Assembly (NCBI GenBank): GCA_947377425.1
Contig: CANCFZ010000100.1
Location: 1-8,600 of the forward strand
Direction of reading: 5' to 3'
From: Flavobacteriaceae bacterium
GTDB taxonomy: Bacteria > Bacteroidota > Bacteroidia > Flavobacteriales > Flavobacteriaceae
Length of the DNA stretch: 8,600 nt
Each line of letters opens with the position of its first letter. Positions within the stretch are counted from its first letter, which is position 1. Shown here piece by piece: positions 7,501 through 8,600 of the stretch. The notes beneath the pieces are model-generated. The model had not been told where the DNA came from and searched no databases. It saw nothing but the letters and a program-made list of their open reading frames with translations. A program made the translations under genes and the position numbers.

Positions 7501-8600
7501 CTGTTGGAGTCACAGTTAAATTAACACCACTAACTGTGTTTCCAATGCTGGTTCCTCCGCTTGCTACAGTATACCAATAAATTGTATTTCCAGCAGAAGT
7601 AGCATTAAGATTTATTGAATTTCCAGCACCACTACATAAATAAGTTGCGGCTAAAGGTGATACAATTACTGGTGCAACCGGTAATGGATTTACTGTAAAT
7701 GTACTAGCGCTCGTTCCAGTACCTGCAATGTTAGTAACACTAACTGTTCCTGAAGTGCCAGAGCCTACAACAGCTACAATACTAGTAGGGGTATAAGTAA
7801 TTGATGTAACCGGAGTACCTCCTATTGTTACATTGGCAGCAGTAATACCAACAAAACTATTTCCTGTTATTGTTAATGTTGAACCCGCACAACCACTAGA
7901 AGCACTCAATCCAGTAATTGTTGGATTGCATGTTATAATTATTTGGCCGTTAGCCCCAGCACCTCCTGCGGTACTAGAAGCTCCTTTTTCACCGCCTCCG
8001 CCTCCGCCTCCAGGTATAGATCCAGCAACTCCATTCAGATTGGGTTGTCCAGCACCACCTGTAGTTGTAGTATTTCCTCCGTTTCCTCCGTTTCCACCAG
8101 TTCCTGTTCCACCAGCAGTTCCATTTCCTCCTGAAATATTAGTTGAACCTCCTGATGCAGTTCCACCAGCTCCACCTGTCGGACTGTTAGCATTTCCTCT
8201 TGAACCTCCATTTGCAGTCATAGACATTCCGCTAGCGACATGGCTAGCAGTTGTAATATTTCCATTATTTCCATTTGAACCTGTAGAAGCAGACACTGCT
8301 CCTATACCTATATTATAGGAAATTATGTCGTTAGAAGTTACGTTAAAAGTTTTTGTTGTATAACCTCCACCTCCTGCACCAGAACCACTATTATTATTTA
8401 TTGATGAACCACCACCAGAACCACCACTTCCCCAAATTTGTACATTTACTGAAGTAACTCCTGCAGGAACACTATAAGTACCAGAACCCGATAAATTAAT
8501 AGAGGTAACCTGCGCATTACTAACATTAGACAATAAAAAAATAAAAATAACAACAAGTGTTTTTAATTCTATTTTGTTAAGAATTAAAAAAACAATGTTA
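4352..8600 (-). CDS. Giant T9SS-secreted Ig-repeat surface protein (adhesin-like), start beyond the window
   Basis: Residue 1 here is the TTG codon at 8531-8533, giving 1393 residues to the TAA at 4352. The frame stays open to 8600, and the upstream residues complete a signal peptide, so the gene is 5'-partial and the TTG is not its start. Domains: signal peptide cleaved near Ala7|Gln8; GTYSVPAGVTSVNVQIWG strand (18-35) opening a glycine-rich domain (to about 197); IPT/TIG domain (about 203-281); six Ig/PKD/SprB-like repeats (about 285-835), each with a cysteine pair (300/359, 396/472, 501/567, 592/663, 692/736, 765/821) and most ending in Gly-Cys-x-Ser or similar; a module common before T9SS tails in this phylum (about 838-1307, with YDYVYWSSPV at 931-941 and NLIGNPYPS at 1047-1055); and a type A sorting domain (about 1318-1393). 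Known: such proteins cross the outer membrane by T9SS and are usually attached to or released from the surface. Adhesion or matrix binding is inference. No enzymatic domain is seen. Confidence 0.9.
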   Translation of the reverse strand, partial: NIVFLILNKIELKTLVVIFIFLLSNVSNAQVTSINLSGSGTYSVPAGVTSVNVQIWGSGGSGGGSSINNNSGSGAGGGGYTTKTFNVTSNDIISYNIGIGAVSASTGSNGNNGNITTASHVASGMSMTANGGSRGNANSPTGGAGGTASGGSTNISGGNGTAGGTGTGGNGGNGGNTTTTGGAGQPNLNGVAGSIPGGGGGGGEKGASSTAGGAGANGQIIITCNPTITGLSASSGCAGSTLTITGNSFVGITAANVTIGGTPVTSITYTPTSIVAVVGSGTSGTVSVTNIAGTGTSASTFTVNPLPVAPVIVSPLAATYLCSGAGNSINLNATSAGNTIYWYTVASGGTSIGNTVSGVNLTVTPTVTTTYYAEARNALGCPSSRVATAKVTYTTPVVPTIEFTQGANDTNYILTNMCGTISGGGQNDLDIASGNPGGSATYQWQVSYDGGTTWVNGPGPTSTTTQYVLDPAYTIYETTSGIYKFRIIITNLGCSATSSAITLTTVVGSNLTPGSVAGNQTFCATSGNPVAFTQTTAPTGGSGTFTYQWQSSTDNVNFTSISLANAAVYDAPTITQTTYYRRVVITGGCSAYSNTITVYIGVPTVAVTTPTSVCFNSIAQTTTLPFTVTGSPITYSITWNALPTNSFVAISNASLPSSPITSNIPAGTVSGTYTGNIIVTNVVGCGSTSVPFSVVINALPTTPTISAGSATTFCSGGSVTLTSVTGTTYLWSTGATSQSIVVTTAGSYSVRVTNANGCESLSSLNTVVTVNTTPIVPDVETVTSPTCASVTGNIHFHDLPSGSWTLNQYGTTTSTTPGSGDNTTIYNLAAGTYNYTITSSNGCVSSSTSNINIIGLTTTTWNGISWSNGDPNSEKNIIFAGSYSSSGTLTGCSCTINSGAVVINSVDNLVITNNINTTGGSLTFENNSNLIQLNSSATNTGNITYKRNATIKQYDYVYWSSPVSSFIINNLSLTQISGPKYSWNPTASNGNGGQGNWASAEGSIMSAGKGYIVRAPSSFSSTASTFTASFVGIPNNGTIPVSVSRGTITGAPYSGTNGAQITNLSDNWNLIGNPYPSSIRANQFLIDNQSVIEGSVRLWTHGTSPSSTVANPFYSSFSYNYTPNDYLTYNFTGTTAGPVVVDELFIGAGQGFFVQMLDGLAGSANVNFNNILRSSTYDNSIFYKSNSASSNTTIEKNRIWLDIINSNNQSERTLIGYVDGATNSKDNLYDASYNVSNSIAIYSLIDNDKMNIQGRALPFNINDVVPIGININTSGTCNIAIGAVDGLFNDQNIYIEDTYLNIIHDLKQSPYSFLSTVGIFNDRFKLRYTNSNLSNSTFDNINTIAFIANNKLKIQASESISKIDLYDISGKLIKIYESKNAASSFFESDFDFANGAYCISVKLSNGVIFKQKVLK
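7994..8011 (-). repeat. Hexanucleotide tandem repeat (GGAGGC x3)
   Basis: Three exact GGAGGC units on the minus strand, followed by GGT, encode seven consecutive glycines (175-181 of the giant protein). The unit length is a multiple of three, so slippage would change the length of the glycine run without shifting the frame. Confidence 0.8.
8073..8099 (-). repeat. 9-bp tandem repeat encoding Gly-Gly-Asn units
   Basis: The minus strand reads three near-identical 9-base units (two exact CGGAGGAAA copies and one TGGTGGAAA). They encode the GGN-GGN-GGN run at 146-154 of the giant protein. In-frame expansion or loss would lengthen or shorten the Gly-rich domain. Confidence 0.7.
8513..8600 (-). other. 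Signal peptide coding region of the giant protein, continuing off the right edge
   Basis: In frame upstream of 8533 the codons read NIVFLILNKIELK then TLVVIFIFLLL and SNVSNA before QVTS. This is a basic n-region, a long hydrophobic core and an NA|Q cleavage site typical of flavobacterial exported proteins. No in-frame ATG lies between 8533 and 8600, so the initiator is probably just beyond the window. Confidence 0.8.

Larger units (their letters stand above)
7943..8431 (-). repeat. Glycine-rich low-complexity domain coding region
   Basis: Residues about 35-197 of the giant protein are dominated by Gly with Ser, Thr, Asn and Ala, in short GG, GGN, GGA and GGT units. Because Gly codons are GGN, this block is the most GC-rich stretch of the window and produces long proline-rich open frames on the opposite strand that are not genes. 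Similar Gly-rich domains led by a VPAGVTxVxVxxWG-type strand occur in Bacteroidota surface proteins and phage tail proteins. Confidence 0.8.

Noticed and set aside
7833..8318. Long plus-strand proline-rich open frames (also 7943-8134)
   Set aside because: They are antisense images of glycine GGN codons in the giant protein. There is no start context or domain, and the composition is purely that of the reverse strand.
4352..8533. Internal repeats of the giant gene as a CRISPR or mobile element
   Set aside because: Repeats are at the protein level and diverged; there are no regularly spaced identical units, terminal inverted repeats or transposase.

Overview
The window looks like chromosomal DNA of a flavobacterium-type member of the Bacteroidota. 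It is strongly AT-rich. Starts lack clear Shine-Dalgarno sequences, and TAnnTTTG-type -7 elements lie upstream of two genes. It also encodes a very large Ig-repeat surface protein with a type IX secretion (T9SS) type A sorting domain, a system confined to this phylum. No rRNA, tRNA, CRISPR array, transposase or phage gene was seen.

Left part, minus strand (1-1096): a two-gene unit. A periplasmic thioredoxin-fold protein (653-1096) is followed after one base by an ApbE-type FAD:protein FMN transferase (1-651), whose C-terminus lies off the left edge. Both carry Sec signal peptides, so the pair suggests envelope thiol chemistry and covalent flavinylation made together. A 170-bp divergent intergenic region with a perfect 9-bp inverted repeat separates this unit from the next gene.

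Centre: on the plus strand, 1267-3360 encodes a complete membrane-anchored LtaS/MdoB-like sulfatase-fold transferase with all expected catalytic residues. It runs tail-to-tail, 15 bp apart, into a minus-strand LuxR/BvgA-type response regulator (3376-4014). The regulator has no kinase beside it and its receiver domain lacks one of the usual Mg-binding acidic residues. The 337-bp region upstream of it (4015-4351) holds its likely promoter, an 8-bp inverted repeat with a 19-nt spacer, and a strong intrinsic terminator belonging to the next gene.

Right part, minus strand (4352-8600): one giant secreted protein. In order it has a signal peptide, a glycine-rich domain, an IPT/TIG domain, about six Ig/PKD/SprB-like repeats each with one cysteine pair, a conserved pre-C-terminal beta module, and the T9SS sorting domain. 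The coding frame is open to the right edge, so the true start lies beyond the window.

Functionally these are four independent envelope-related units rather than one obvious operon or defence island. I see no clear evidence of a wholly new system. The items most worth a second look are the degenerate orphan response regulator with its nearby inverted repeat, and the coupled thioredoxin-ApbE pair.
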